From positions 1 through 9,389 of the forward strand of contig QMQE01000097.1 in the NCBI GenBank assembly GCA_003650445.1: a stretch of 9,389 nt of DNA, written 5' to 3'. Source of the stretch: Acidobacteriota bacterium (GTDB lineage: Bacteria; Acidobacteriota; Holophagae; Thermotomaculales; Thermotomaculaceae). The first letter of the stretch is position 1; every line of letters starts with the position of its first letter. The translations under genes and the position numbers were made by a program. Below, in pieces: positions 1-6,396 of this stretch. The notes under the pieces were generated by a model. That model was not told the origin of the DNA and did not search any database. It was given only the letters and a program-made list of their open reading frames with translations.

Positions 1-332
1 ACTGGAACGGCACACTGACTCGAATTGGAGAAACGGACAATTATGCCGCGAAATGGAGAAACAAAGTAGATGGGGAACAGGTTTCTGACACGGTAACAGT
101 CCGGAAATTTACACCGGGAAGCATTGTCCTCTATCGAAAAGGCCTGAAGGGATGCTACAGAGGGCAGTTATCTCCCGACGGTACCTTTGCCACTGGCACC
201 GCAGACTGGTACAAAAGCAATGGAAAATGGAAGGCTACTTTCCCCAAAATGAAGTTCACCGGCAAGTTGGACCGCAATCTGGATATTCTCAGAATCGAAA
301 TTGTCTCTATCCCTTCCCGGTCAGAACACTGA
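1..332 (+). CDS. 3' end of a hypothetical protein (partial)
   Basis: An open frame runs from the window edge (first full codon at base 3) for 109 codons to TGA at 330-332; the start lies outside the window. The fragment is rich in W, G, Y and D. It contains WNG near its start, then a DG turn, a hydrophobic IVLYRKG strand, YRGQLSPDG, and GTADWYKSNGKWKATF around residues 65-80. This spacing of aromatic and glycine-aspartate turns resembles a small beta-sheet domain seen at the C-terminus of many bacterial hypothetical proteins. I cannot name a family or function. The last ~27 residues after the WKATF strand are basic and less domain-like. The stop codon falls inside a short word repeat (324-341). 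A terminator follows about 35 bp downstream, which supports a real gene end here. Confidence is moderate because only the tail is visible. Confidence 0.6.
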   Translation, partial: WNGTLTRIGETDNYAAKWRNKVDGEQVSDTVTVRKFTPGSIVLYRKGLKGCYRGQLSPDGTFATGTADWYKSNGKWKATFPKMKFTGKLDRNLDILRIEIVSIPSRSEH

Positions 333-341
333 ACACTGACG
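324..341. repeat. Short word repeat over a stop codon
   Basis: GAACACT is followed directly by GAACACT and then GAC, a short tandem duplication with a 7-base period. It contains the TGA stop (330-332) of the left-edge gene. Similar short-word repeats occur in other gaps of this window (3312-3342, 4322-4352, 9234-9262). Confidence 0.5.
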
Positions 342-367
342 AGGAGATTAGGAGCAAGTATTCGCGT

Positions 368-400
368 GAAAAAGGGGGGCAATACTTTGCCCCCTTTTTC
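368..400. terminator. Bidirectional rho-independent terminator
   Basis: A-run, G-run and GCAA on the left are mirrored by TTGC, C-run and T-run on the right. This forms a long stem (AAAAAGGGGG against CCCCCTTTTT, with one extra G) and a small loop. The plus strand continues into a T-rich tract up to about 408. On the minus strand the A-run at 369-373 supplies the U-tract. It sits between the convergent left-edge gene (plus) and the pta-mutase unit (minus), so it probably ends both. Confidence 0.85.
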
Positions 401-429
401 TTTTTTTCTCCTACCATTCACTCTCAATG

Positions 430-481
430 AAAAGGTTGAGTCAAAAACAAGGTTTAGGTTGAGCGAAGACAAGGGATTGAC
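430..481 (-). repeat. Dispersed intergenic repeat, copy A
   Basis: Read on the minus strand, this has TCCC-TTGTCTT, then CTCAACCT (456-463), an AAACCTTG stretch with a T-run, and a second CTCAACCT (433-440) leading into TTTTC. The order and spacing match copy B (3364-3420) closely and copy C (6469-6520) more loosely. It lies downstream of the mutase gene, in the same orientation as transcription. No promoter or coding potential is visible. The remaining bases to 545 are C/T-rich (TCCTGCCTCTGCCTCC) without a clear structure. Confidence 0.6.
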
Positions 482-545
482 CCACTTGACCCCCTTCCGG
501 ACTCGCACTCTCCTGCCTCTGCCTCCTACTCCAACCCTTACTCAT

Positions 546-2207
546 TCACAGCGTAACTGATTCAACATATTCGCCGTATACTTCCCGAAGTGTGTTGGAG
601 ATTTCGCCCAGGGTGGCATAGACTTTGACCGCTTCCAGTATTTTCGGCATAAGATTTTCAGTGCCTTTTGCCGCTTTCATGAGTTCGCCGAGGCGGAAGA
701 GAACTGCTTCATTGTCCCGGCTTTCCTTCAGTTTGTGCAGTTTTTCCACCTGGCCCAATTCCACTTCTTCCTTGATGCGGAGCAGATCTACGTCACCGCC
801 GCTTTCTTCCACCTGAAATTTGTTGACACCGACGATGGTCTGATCATCGGATTCGATGGATTTCTGGTAGCGGTAGGCACTTTCCTGGATTTCCCGTTGG
901 ACAAATCCCATTTCAATGGCTTTGAGCATACCGCCCATGTCATCAATCCGATGGATATATTCACTTGCTTTTTCTTCAATCTGGTCGGTGAGGGATTCCA
1001 CGTACCAGCTTCCCCCCATGGGATCCACCACGTCACCGACGCCGTTTTCGTAGGCCAGTATCTGCTGGGTGCGAAGGGCGGTACGGACGGATTTTTCAGT
1101 GGGCAGGGCCAGTGCTTCGTCCATGGAATTGGTATGCAGTGACTGGGTGCCACCCAACGCCGCAGCCATGGCCTGCACCGTTACCCGGACAATGTTGTTT
1201 TCCGGCTGCTGGGCAGTCAATGTGGAACCGGCGGTCTGGGTGTGGAAGCGAAGCATCATGGATTTTGGGTTTTTTGCCTTGAATCGTTCTTTCATGATTT
1301 TTGCCCACATGCGCCTTGCGGCGCGGAATTTGGCAATTTCCTCAAAGAAATTGTTGTGAGCATTAAAGAAGAAGCTCAGGCGGGGCGCGAATGTATCCAC
1401 ATCCAGCCCGGCTTTCAGTGCAGTTTCGACGTAGGCAATGCCATCTGCTAAAGTAAATGCTACTTCCTGAACGGCGGAGGATCCGGCTTCCCGGATGTGG
1501 TAGCCGGAAATGGAAATCGTGTTCCACCTCGGCACATTGTCAGCGCAGAATTCAAAGATGTTAGAGATAATCCGCAGGGAAGCCCCCGGCGGGTAAATGT
1601 AGGTGCCCCGGGCAATGTATTCTTTCAGAATATCGTTCTGAATCGTGCCGGAAACCCGGTCAAAGGAGACATTCTGTTTTTCCGCCACCGCAAGGTACAT
1701 GGAAAGCAGCATAGCGGCGGTGGCATTGATGGTCATGGAAGTGGAAACCTTCTCCAGTGGAATCCCGCCAAAAAGGGTTTCCATGTCTTTCAGCGTGTCA
1801 ATGGCAACACCGACCTTCCCCACTTCTCCCTTTGCCACCGGGTCGTCGGAATCGTAGCCGATCTGGGTCGGCAGGTCAAAGGCGACCGAGAGGCCGGAGG
1901 TTCCCTGTTCCAACAGATACTTATAGCGCTTATTGGATTCTTCCGCTGTGGCGAATCCGGCATACTGGCGCATGGTCCAGAACCTCGAGCGGTACAGGGT
2001 AGGTTGAACCCCCCGGGTGTAGGGGTATTGGCCGGGAAATGCCAGTTGGTCCGCGTAATCGAACCCCGGAAGGTCTTCCGGGGTGTAGGTTCGGTTCTGT
2101 TCAATACCGGATGTGGTCTCAAATTTCTCTTTTCGTTCGGGAAACCGCGCCGTTGATTTTGCTGTCTGCTCATTGTATTGTTTTTTCAGCTCGTCAAATC
2201 GGGACAT
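546..2207 (-). CDS. mcmA: Methylmalonyl-CoA mutase, catalytic (large) subunit
   Basis: A cytosolic adenosylcobalamin-dependent enzyme that interconverts (R)-methylmalonyl-CoA and succinyl-CoA. The 553 residues form the substrate-binding TIM-barrel domain only. RFWTMRQYAGFATAEESN starts near residue 75, followed by GLSVAFDLPTQIGYDSD (105-121), STSMTINATA (155-164), GTIQNDILKEYIARGTYIYP (187-206) and SGYHIREAG (234-242). Tyr82, Arg200 and His237 occupy the positions of the known Y89, R207 and H244 of the Propionibacterium enzyme. The Tyr/Arg pair binds the methylmalonyl carboxylate and argues against isobutyryl-CoA or hydroxyisobutyryl-CoA mutase. The C-terminal cobalamin domain with its DxHxxG motif is absent, so a separate small subunit is required; none is visible here. 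The start has a strong AGGAGG site 4 bp upstream, and the gene lies 29 bp behind pta, so the two are probably co-transcribed. Confidence 0.95.
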   Translation of the reverse strand: MSRFDELKKQYNEQTAKSTARFPERKEKFETTSGIEQNRTYTPEDLPGFDYADQLAFPGQYPYTRGVQPTLYRSRFWTMRQYAGFATAEESNKRYKYLLEQGTSGLSVAFDLPTQIGYDSDDPVAKGEVGKVGVAIDTLKDMETLFGGIPLEKVSTSMTINATAAMLLSMYLAVAEKQNVSFDRVSGTIQNDILKEYIARGTYIYPPGASLRIISNIFEFCADNVPRWNTISISGYHIREAGSSAVQEVAFTLADGIAYVETALKAGLDVDTFAPRLSFFFNAHNNFFEEIAKFRAARRMWAKIMKERFKAKNPKSMMLRFHTQTAGSTLTAQQPENNIVRVTVQAMAAALGGTQSLHTNSMDEALALPTEKSVRTALRTQQILAYENGVGDVVDPMGGSWYVESLTDQIEEKASEYIHRIDDMGGMLKAIEMGFVQREIQESAYRYQKSIESDDQTIVGVNKFQVEESGGDVDLLRIKEEVELGQVEKLHKLKESRDNEAVLFRLGELMKAAKGTENLMPKILEAVKVYATLGEISNTLREVYGEYVESVTL

Positions 2208-2236
2208 TTCTCCTCCTCTGGCTTGGCTTGCCCGGC

Positions 2237-3226
2237 TTACAGGGTCTGGATGATGGTCAATACTGCGGTATCCACAATATCTTCCGCACTGCAGCCCCGG
2301 GACAGGTCATTGCAGGGGGCGCCGAGGCCCTGAAGCACCGGCCCGATGGCAGCGGCACCGCCGATGCGCTGGGTCAGCTTGTAGCCGATATTGGCGGCAT
2401 TGAGGTCCGGAAATACCAGTACATTTGCTTTTCCCGCAACTGGGCTCCCCGGTGCCTTTTTCTCCCCCACTGCCGGGACGAGAGCGGCATCCAGTTGGAG
2501 TTCTCCGTCAATCTGAATCTCCGGGCGGCGGGTTTTTACATAATCCATGGCTTCCCGAACCTTGTCCACAAGGGGATGCTCAGCGCTTCCCTTGGTGGAA
2601 AAGGACAGCATGGCTACCCGGGGCTCCACTTCAAGGAATTTTCTGCAGTTATCGGCGGTATCAATGGCAATGTCGGCCAGCTGAACCGGTGTCGGATCCG
2701 GCAGAATGGCGCAGTCCGCAAACAGCATGGCGCCACTTTCCCCGAAGGCGGGATTCTTCGTAATCATCAGGAAAAAACTGGAAACTGTCTTGCTTCCCGG
2801 TTTTGTGCCGATGATGTGAAGTGCCGCCCGCACCGTGTGCGCGGTGGTGTTGGTGGCACCGGCAACAGAGCCCACGGCTTTTCCGTCTTCTACCATCATA
2901 TCCCCGAAGAACAATGGGTCTTTCATGATGTTTCGGGCCTCGTCCATGGTGATGCCCTTGGCCTTCCGCTTTTCAAAATAAAAAGAGGCATAGCGATCGA
3001 AATTTGGGGAAGCCAGGTGGTCCAGCACCTCAAAATTCACTTCAATTCCCAGTCCAGATGCACGCTTTTGAATCTCATCCGGATTTCCCAGCACCAGCGG
3101 CTTTGCCAGATTTTCACTGGAAAGTGTGTTGGCGGCCTTCAGAGTACGATCGTCCATCCCCTCCGGCAGTACGATGGTTTTCCCGGCCTTTCTCGCTCTT
3201 TCTTTGAATTGATTCATCAGTTCCAT
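2237..3226 (-). CDS. pta: Phosphate acetyltransferase
   Basis: Converts acetyl-CoA and phosphate to acetyl-phosphate and CoA, the first half of the Pta-AckA route, in the cytosol. At 329 residues it is the short, single-domain form without the N-terminal regulatory part found in E. coli Pta. Family motifs run in order: LPEGMDDRTLKAA near residues 20-32, GSVAGATNTTAHTVRAAL (119-136), MLSFSTKGSAEHP (206-218), DGELQLDAAL (240-249), VFPDLNAANIGYKL (271-284) and DLSRGCS (307-313). Ser309 and Arg310 fall where the Methanosarcina enzyme has its catalytic S309/R310. The ATG at 3226 is chosen because AGGAGGGG lies about 6 bp upstream; the next ATG at residue 4 has no better site. It is first in a two-gene unit with the mutase. 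No acetate kinase is in the window. Propanediol-type PduL is unrelated, but a phosphobutyryltransferase-like specificity cannot be fully excluded. Confidence 0.93.
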   Translation of the reverse strand: MELMNQFKERARKAGKTIVLPEGMDDRTLKAANTLSSENLAKPLVLGNPDEIQKRASGLGIEVNFEVLDHLASPNFDRYASFYFEKRKAKGITMDEARNIMKDPLFFGDMMVEDGKAVGSVAGATNTTAHTVRAALHIIGTKPGSKTVSSFFLMITKNPAFGESGAMLFADCAILPDPTPVQLADIAIDTADNCRKFLEVEPRVAMLSFSTKGSAEHPLVDKVREAMDYVKTRRPEIQIDGELQLDAALVPAVGEKKAPGSPVAGKANVLVFPDLNAANIGYKLTQRIGGAAAIGPVLQGLGAPCNDLSRGCSAEDIVDTAVLTIIQTL

Positions 3227-3261
3227 GAGTCCCCTCCTGCGAAGACATATAAATCGGCATC

Positions 3262-3270
3262 ACTATACCA
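3262..3270 (-). promoter_or_regulatory. Candidate extended -10 promoter of pta
   Basis: On the minus strand the sequence reads TGGTATAGT, an extended -10 element (TGn followed by TATAGT). It would start transcription about 30 bp before the pta ATG. No convincing -35 box lies 16-18 bp upstream. The same ATGGTA word heads the proposed promoter of the thiamine operon (9198-9206). Confidence 0.35.
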
Positions 3271-3295
3271 TAAAATCAGTAGGAGTGAGGGTAAG

Positions 3296-3310
3296 CGGCG
3301 CGGTGCGCCG
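3296..3310. repeat. GC-rich inverted repeat upstream of pta
   Basis: CGGCGC and GCGCCG flank a GGT loop, a perfect 6-bp dyad about 70 bp upstream of the pta start. No T-run follows on either strand, so it is not a canonical terminator. An operator or a decayed structural element is possible. Confidence 0.35.
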
Positions 3311-3311
3311 A

Positions 3312-3342
3312 ATGTTAAGTAATTGATGTTAAGTGTTAAATG
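3312..3342. repeat. Degenerate short direct repeats
   Basis: ATGTTAAGT occurs twice, separated by AATTG, and is followed by a partial third unit (GTTAAATG). This is low-information, tandem-like sequence between the toxin-antitoxin genes and pta, similar in style to the other gap repeats of the window. Confidence 0.4.
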
Positions 3343-3363
3343 AAGAAAAATCAAGGAGTTGGG

Positions 3364-3420
3364 TATTCCCTGTCTTGTCTTTGCTCAACCTTGGCTTTTA
3401 CTCAACCTCAACCTTTTCTG
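3364..3420 (+). repeat. Dispersed intergenic repeat, copy B
   Basis: ATTCCCTGTCT (3365-3375) is followed by CTCAACCT (3384-3391), a T-rich spacer and two overlapping CTCAACCT units (3401-3414) that run into TTTTCTGT. The 11-base opening word is shared exactly with copy C at 6469-6479. The overall order of blocks matches copy A on the opposite strand. It lies downstream of yoeB, oriented against its transcription. The flanking bases up to 3482 contain only a weak 5-bp hairpin (3443-3457). Confidence 0.65.
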
Positions 3421-3482
3421 TCCGAACGAGAAAGAGCGACGCTTTGCAGCACGCAAATCGTAGATGGTTTGGAAGGGGAATG

Positions 3483-3737
3483 CTAATAATGATAGCGAAG
3501 CTGGGCAATGAGGATGGAATCGTTCTCAATTTTGTAAACAATCCGGTGTTCGGTGGTAATTCGCCTTGACCAGTAGCCCGAAAGGTTATGTTTAAGAGCT
3601 TCCGGTTTCCCCATTCCTTCGTACTTGTTTTTCTGTATGTCTTTGATTAACTCGTTAATGCGTTTCAGATTCTTCTTGTCTGTTTTCTGCCAGTACAGGT
3701 AATCTTGCCAGGCATGTTCGGGAAAAACAAGCTTCAT
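3483..3737 (-). CDS. yoeB: YoeB-family mRNA interferase toxin
   Basis: A RelE/YoeB-superfamily endoribonuclease that cuts mRNA at the ribosomal A site; it is neutralised by direct binding of the antitoxin encoded just upstream. At 84 residues it has exactly the length of E. coli YoeB. It keeps DYLYWQ (12-17), INELIKDI (27-34), GKPEALKHNLSGYWSRRI (43-60), EHRIVY (63-68) and the terminal RYHY. Glu46, Arg65, His83 and Tyr84 match the known catalytic residues of E. coli YoeB, so the nuclease appears intact. The start overlaps the antitoxin stop by 4 bases (ATGA), the usual translational coupling of these modules. Base composition is somewhat more AT-rich than in the neighbouring metabolic genes, compatible with horizontal acquisition. 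Confidence 0.95.
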   Translation of the reverse strand: MKLVFPEHAWQDYLYWQKTDKKNLKRINELIKDIQKNKYEGMGKPEALKHNLSGYWSRRITTEHRIVYKIENDSILIAQLRYHY

Positions 3738-3985
3738 TCAACAAGCTCTCTTTCAATGCCATTCCCGGCCTCAAGCTGCTCCATTGATTCCAGTAACCGC
3801 TTTGCGTTCTTCGGGCTCTGCAGAAGGTACGCAGTTTCCCGCAACGCCTCATAATCTTCCAGCGCCATAATGATGACCGAATCGGTGTTTTTTCGGGTCA
3901 CAATGATGGGGTCATGGTCTTCACAAACCTTCTTCATTGTATTTGCCAGATTTTTCCTGGCGGCCGTATATGAAATTGCACGCAT
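3734..3985 (-). CDS. yefM: YefM-family antitoxin (Phd/YefM fold)
   Basis: The antitoxin partner of YoeB. The N-terminal half is a DNA-binding Phd/YefM fold that represses its own promoter, and the flexible C-terminal tail wraps the toxin. At 83 residues it equals the length of E. coli YefM. MRAISYTAARKNLANTM opens the DNA-binding domain, PIIVTRKN (26-33) and the ALEDYEALRETAYLL segment (41-55) are typical, and residues 56-83 form the acidic toxin-binding tail. An AAGGAG site lies 7-8 bp upstream of the ATG. The gene is first in the module, which lets antitoxin be made ahead of toxin. The TGTACA sites upstream (4028-4051) indicate autoregulation by YefM and the YefM-YoeB complex. Confidence 0.95.
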   Translation of the reverse strand: MRAISYTAARKNLANTMKKVCEDHDPIIVTRKNTDSVIIMALEDYEALRETAYLLQSPKNAKRLLESMEQLEAGNGIERELVE

Positions 3986-4027
3986 TACAAATCTCCTTTT
4001 CTCATTCAGGCGCAGCCATAAATCATA

Positions 4028-4061
4028 TGTACAATATACTGTACATGTACAGGTTTGTCAA
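4028..4061 (-). promoter_or_regulatory. yefM-yoeB promoter with TGTACA operators
   Basis: On the minus strand a perfect TTGACA (4056-4061) is followed, after exactly 17 bp, by TATATT (4033-4038), a near-consensus sigma-70 promoter. Three TGTACA hexamers lie at 4028-4033, 4040-4045 and 4046-4051. Two of them form a 14-bp perfect palindrome (4039-4052) filling the spacer; the third abuts the -10. TGTACA is the known core of the E. coli YefM operator, where (from memory) two palindromes sit 12 bp apart centre to centre. The outer-left and middle cores here have the same 12-bp spacing. Confidence 0.85.
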
Positions 4062-4108
4062 ACCCTGTTCAAAGAATTGTAGAATAAAGAGCCTGTCCCC
4101 CATCTTTC

Positions 4109-4148
4109 CCCGCACTACAAAACCGTAGCGATTTTGTAGGGGTTTTTT
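4109..4148 (+). terminator. Plus-strand rho-independent terminator, orphan
   Basis: CTACAAAA (4115-4122) pairs with TTTTGTAG (4132-4139) around a 9-base loop. CCC (4109-4111) and GGG (4140-4142) extend the stem across a three-base bulge, and six T residues follow on the plus strand. The minus strand has no U-run after the hairpin. No plus-strand gene ends here, so its client is unknown: a lost gene, a small plus-strand transcript, or a general hairpin below the thiamine operon. Confidence 0.6.
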
Positions 4149-4341
4149 CATCCGCTATCTGATTCTAAAGGACTTATACCACAGGGTGCGAAAGTGGGGT
4201 TAGTTGACATTTTATCGTCTGGTTTCCATCCACATAAATTATTGTCATTTCTTAACAATTGTCCAGTGATTAGCATTATGCGGCAATTTTGCCAACTGGA
4301 ATCCGATTCCCCTTTCCTCTTTACAAGTCACAAATCACGAG
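4149..4341. other. Non-coding gap with clustered inverted repeats
   Basis: No gene is supported here. Within 4255-4310 lie ACAATTGT (4255-4262), GCATTATGC (4273-4281), GGCAATTTTGCC (4282-4293) and GGAATCCGATTCC (4298-4310). In addition TCCAGT (4262-4267) pairs with ACTGGA (4295-4300). The cluster begins about 30 bp past the symporter stop on the minus strand, so it would form a structured 3' untranslated region of the thiamine operon. No U-run marks a canonical terminator. Confidence 0.4.
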
Positions 4342-4352
4342 TCACAAGTTAC
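4322..4352. repeat. CACAAGT/CACGAGT word repeat at the symporter 3' end
   Basis: The plus strand reads ACAAGTCAC, AAATCAC, GAGTCAC, AAGTTAC: four degenerate units of about seven bases. The unit covering 4342-4344 supplies the TGA stop of the symporter, and the repeat encodes its last residues. This is the same situation as at the left-edge gene (324-341). Confidence 0.5.
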
Positions 4353-5748
4353 TGGCCGATCGCCTGCGCGTCGCTGCTCCCACAGCAAAAAGCGTGACAG
4401 AAATCCCCAGCCCCGGAAACATAGGCTGTATGCCCATAAAGTTGTGGAGGTTGGCAAGGGAGGGGGATTGAATTGCGGAGATGACCAGCCATATGAAGGG
4501 AAGGAGGAAGCCCAGCACAAGGTTGGCGATTATCCATTTTGGTCCGGGGGCGATGGCGGGGAAGTATATGGAGAGTACCGGCAGCAACATGGGAGGGATG
4601 AAGAGGGTGCCGATGACGTACCAGATGCGGATGACGGAGGGAAGGAGTATAGCAATGAGGATAGAGAGAATGGCGGTGATGATCAGCCCCAGCCGTACGG
4701 CTTTCACCCGGCCTATGGCAGCTTTTGTCCGGCTCAAAAGGTCATGGCCGATAGTGATGGCGGACAAAAGGGACAAACTGTCAATGGTGGACATGATGGT
4801 TGCAAATAGCCCGGTGAGAAAGAGGCCGGAGAGAAGCGGCGGCAGGATGGCATGGCTTAAGAGTGGATAGCTCAGTTCTGGTGTTTTCAGCCCGCTTATA
4901 AGCGCGCGTGCATAGAGGCCGATTGCGGTGGTGAGAAAATCAAACACAAACCAGAAACCAATGGAAATCAGAATGCCCCGCCTTGCGGTTTCCGGGGTTT
5001 TTGCCGCGTCGCATCGCTGGTGAAAGCCGGGGTCAATAAAGGTCCACAAGGCGATGAAGTACCAGACCAGCAGGTAGGATGGCGGATTGCCGCCGGTGAG
5101 AGTCAAGTGATTGGCGGGAAGGTTGGCGCTGAGAAAGTTTAGCCCGCCGTAACGGAGCACAAGGACGGCCAGCAGGATAATAAATCCACCGAACATCAGT
5201 ATAAACTGGAGTTTGTCTGTGCGGACCACGGATCGGAAACCACCTGACAGCACGTAAAACATGGAAAATCCTGTACCCAGTGCGACACAGAGCCAGAGCG
5301 GCCAACCGGTCACTGCCATCATCAGAATACCCACCATCAAGACATAAGGGGCGGGAAGCACCATGAACAGCGTCCACACAGCACCGATTCTGCCTGCAAT
5401 GGGCCCATAGTTTCGATAGAGCCGATCCGGGATGGACAGCCCACCGTCCCGGCGGATCCGGGGGGCAAGAAATACCGCGAAAATGAGGGCGAAGAGGTAA
5501 TAGGGAAGGCCGAACACCACCCAGTTGGACAATCCATAAGTGTAGCTGAATTCCCCGACACCGAGGATGCCGCCGTACCAGGTGGTGACCAGTGTGGCGA
5601 CAAAGGCGGGAAGGGTCAGGGTACGGCCCCCGACGATAAAGTTTTCTTCACTGTTGTCGCCCTTTTTGCCGGTAAAACCGAGAACAAGAAGAAGAACCAG
5701 GTAGATAACAACCGGAAGGAGTTCCAGCGGCTGGAGCACCATTATCAT
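4342..5748 (-). CDS. Sodium:solute symporter (SSS family), probable thiamine or precursor transporter
   Basis: A 468-residue polytopic inner-membrane protein with about 12-13 hydrophobic segments. Family marks are NFIVGGR after TM1 (37-42), GGFRSVVRTDKLQF in the middle (169-182, the SSS GG-x-TD-x-Q signature), a DPGFHQRCDAAKTPETARRG loop (239-258), and LFATIMSTIDSLSLLSA (314-330), where Ser320/Thr321 sit at the expected Na2-site serine/threonine. The length is near the family norm. It starts 3 bp after the kinase stop; a GGAG lies about 9 bp before the first ATG, inside the kinase gene, so the two are translationally linked. Substrate is inferred only from position: it is the last gene behind a TPP riboswitch, a TonB receptor and thiamine pyrophosphokinase. 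Comparative genomics has predicted an SSS-type thiamine-linked transporter called ThiV elsewhere. Proline or pantothenate transport remains possible from sequence alone. Confidence 0.85.
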   Translation of the reverse strand: MIMVLQPLELLPVVIYLVLLLVLGFTGKKGDNSEENFIVGGRTLTLPAFVATLVTTWYGGILGVGEFSYTYGLSNWVVFGLPYYLFALIFAVFLAPRIRRDGGLSIPDRLYRNYGPIAGRIGAVWTLFMVLPAPYVLMVGILMMAVTGWPLWLCVALGTGFSMFYVLSGGFRSVVRTDKLQFILMFGGFIILLAVLVLRYGGLNFLSANLPANHLTLTGGNPPSYLLVWYFIALWTFIDPGFHQRCDAAKTPETARRGILISIGFWFVFDFLTTAIGLYARALISGLKTPELSYPLLSHAILPPLLSGLFLTGLFATIMSTIDSLSLLSAITIGHDLLSRTKAAIGRVKAVRLGLIITAILSILIAILLPSVIRIWYVIGTLFIPPMLLPVLSIYFPAIAPGPKWIIANLVLGFLLPFIWLVISAIQSPSLANLHNFMGIQPMFPGLGISVTLFAVGAATRRRSASNL

Positions 5749-5751
5749 TTT

Positions 5752-6390
5752 TTAATTCTCCGGGTAGAGGCGAAAGACGAAGAGGAGGCCTCCGCTGATG
5801 GATATGCTGCAGCAAGAGTCGCTGAATTCGTTGCTGGTTCCCTCCCGCTGGCCAAAGGCCAGTGTTTCGCATGAAAGGGGGTATTTGAGCCCGGAGGTGG
5901 ACACTTCCTCTGCTTCCCCCATAGGCAGAAGGGAAATTCCCTGCCCCGGAATGCCATCCAGTTTGATTCTGTCCCGGACAATGAACACTTCCGCCTCCGG
6001 TGTCAGAATGCGAAGGGAGAAGCGCCGGTCGTATCGGATGAGAAGGGAAAGGTTGCCCAGGGTATGATCCAGGCGTTTTCCGGTGACACCCAGCAGTGTA
6101 ATGGCTGAAATTCGCTCTTTTTCGCAGAAAATCAGCGTCTTTTCCAGGTCGCAGCGCTCTTCTGACGGCCGGTGGACAAAGCGGGTACCGGGAAAGCGCT
6201 TCCGGCTATCCGGCGGCAGGGAGTCAAAATCTCCCACCACAGCATCCGGTACAAAACCGAAGCGTTCTGCGTGGACAATGCCCCCGTCCGCTGCTACCAC
6301 CATATCAAATGCCGTTTTTCGGCTGATGGCAATTTCCCTTTCCGTCACCTGCCCGTTGGCAAAGAGAATCGCTCGATTCTTCATATTCAT
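5752..6390 (-). CDS. thiN: Thiamine pyrophosphokinase
   Basis: Transfers pyrophosphate from ATP to thiamine, giving TPP and AMP in one step; in salvage it traps imported thiamine in the cytosol as cofactor. The 212 residues show the family motifs in order: VVAADGG (31-37), PDAVVGDFDSL (48-58, the Mg-binding DxD region), CDLEKTLIFC (80-89), LLGVTGKRLDHTLGNLSLL (99-117), and in the C-terminal beta domain SLLPMGEAEEVSTSGLKYPL (153-172), TSNEF (185-189) and SGGLLFVF (199-206). Length is typical. The ATG at 6390 lacks a clear ribosome site; an in-frame TAG two codons upstream rules out an extension, and a second ATG follows at codon 3. A strong hairpin ends about 6 bp before the start (6397-6432). 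The gene sits between the TonB receptor and the symporter under the TPP riboswitch. Confidence 0.93.
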   Translation of the reverse strand: MNMKNRAILFANGQVTEREIAISRKTAFDMVVAADGGIVHAERFGFVPDAVVGDFDSLPPDSRKRFPGTRFVHRPSEERCDLEKTLIFCEKERISAITLLGVTGKRLDHTLGNLSLLIRYDRRFSLRILTPEAEVFIVRDRIKLDGIPGQGISLLPMGEAEEVSTSGLKYPLSCETLAFGQREGTSNEFSDSCCSISISGGLLFVFRLYPEN

Positions 6391-6396
6391 ATGCTA

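Noticed and set aside
1497..2156. 219-codon plus-strand open frame opposite the mutase
   Set aside because: Shadow of the mutase coding frame; no motif and no ribosome site.
2039..3322. 427-codon open frame on the plus strand opposite pta and the mutase start
   Set aside because: It is wholly antisense to two genes with clear family motifs. Its translation has no recognisable domain, and its length follows from the high GC at third positions of the real genes.
3443..3457. Hairpin TTTGC/GCAAA downstream of yoeB, considered as its terminator
   Set aside because: The stem has only five pairs and the minus strand has no uninterrupted U-run after it.
4204..4240. TTGACA on the plus strand with TAAATT downstream, considered as a promoter
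   Set aside because: The spacing is 25 bp, too long for a sigma-70 promoter, and no gene follows on the plus strand.
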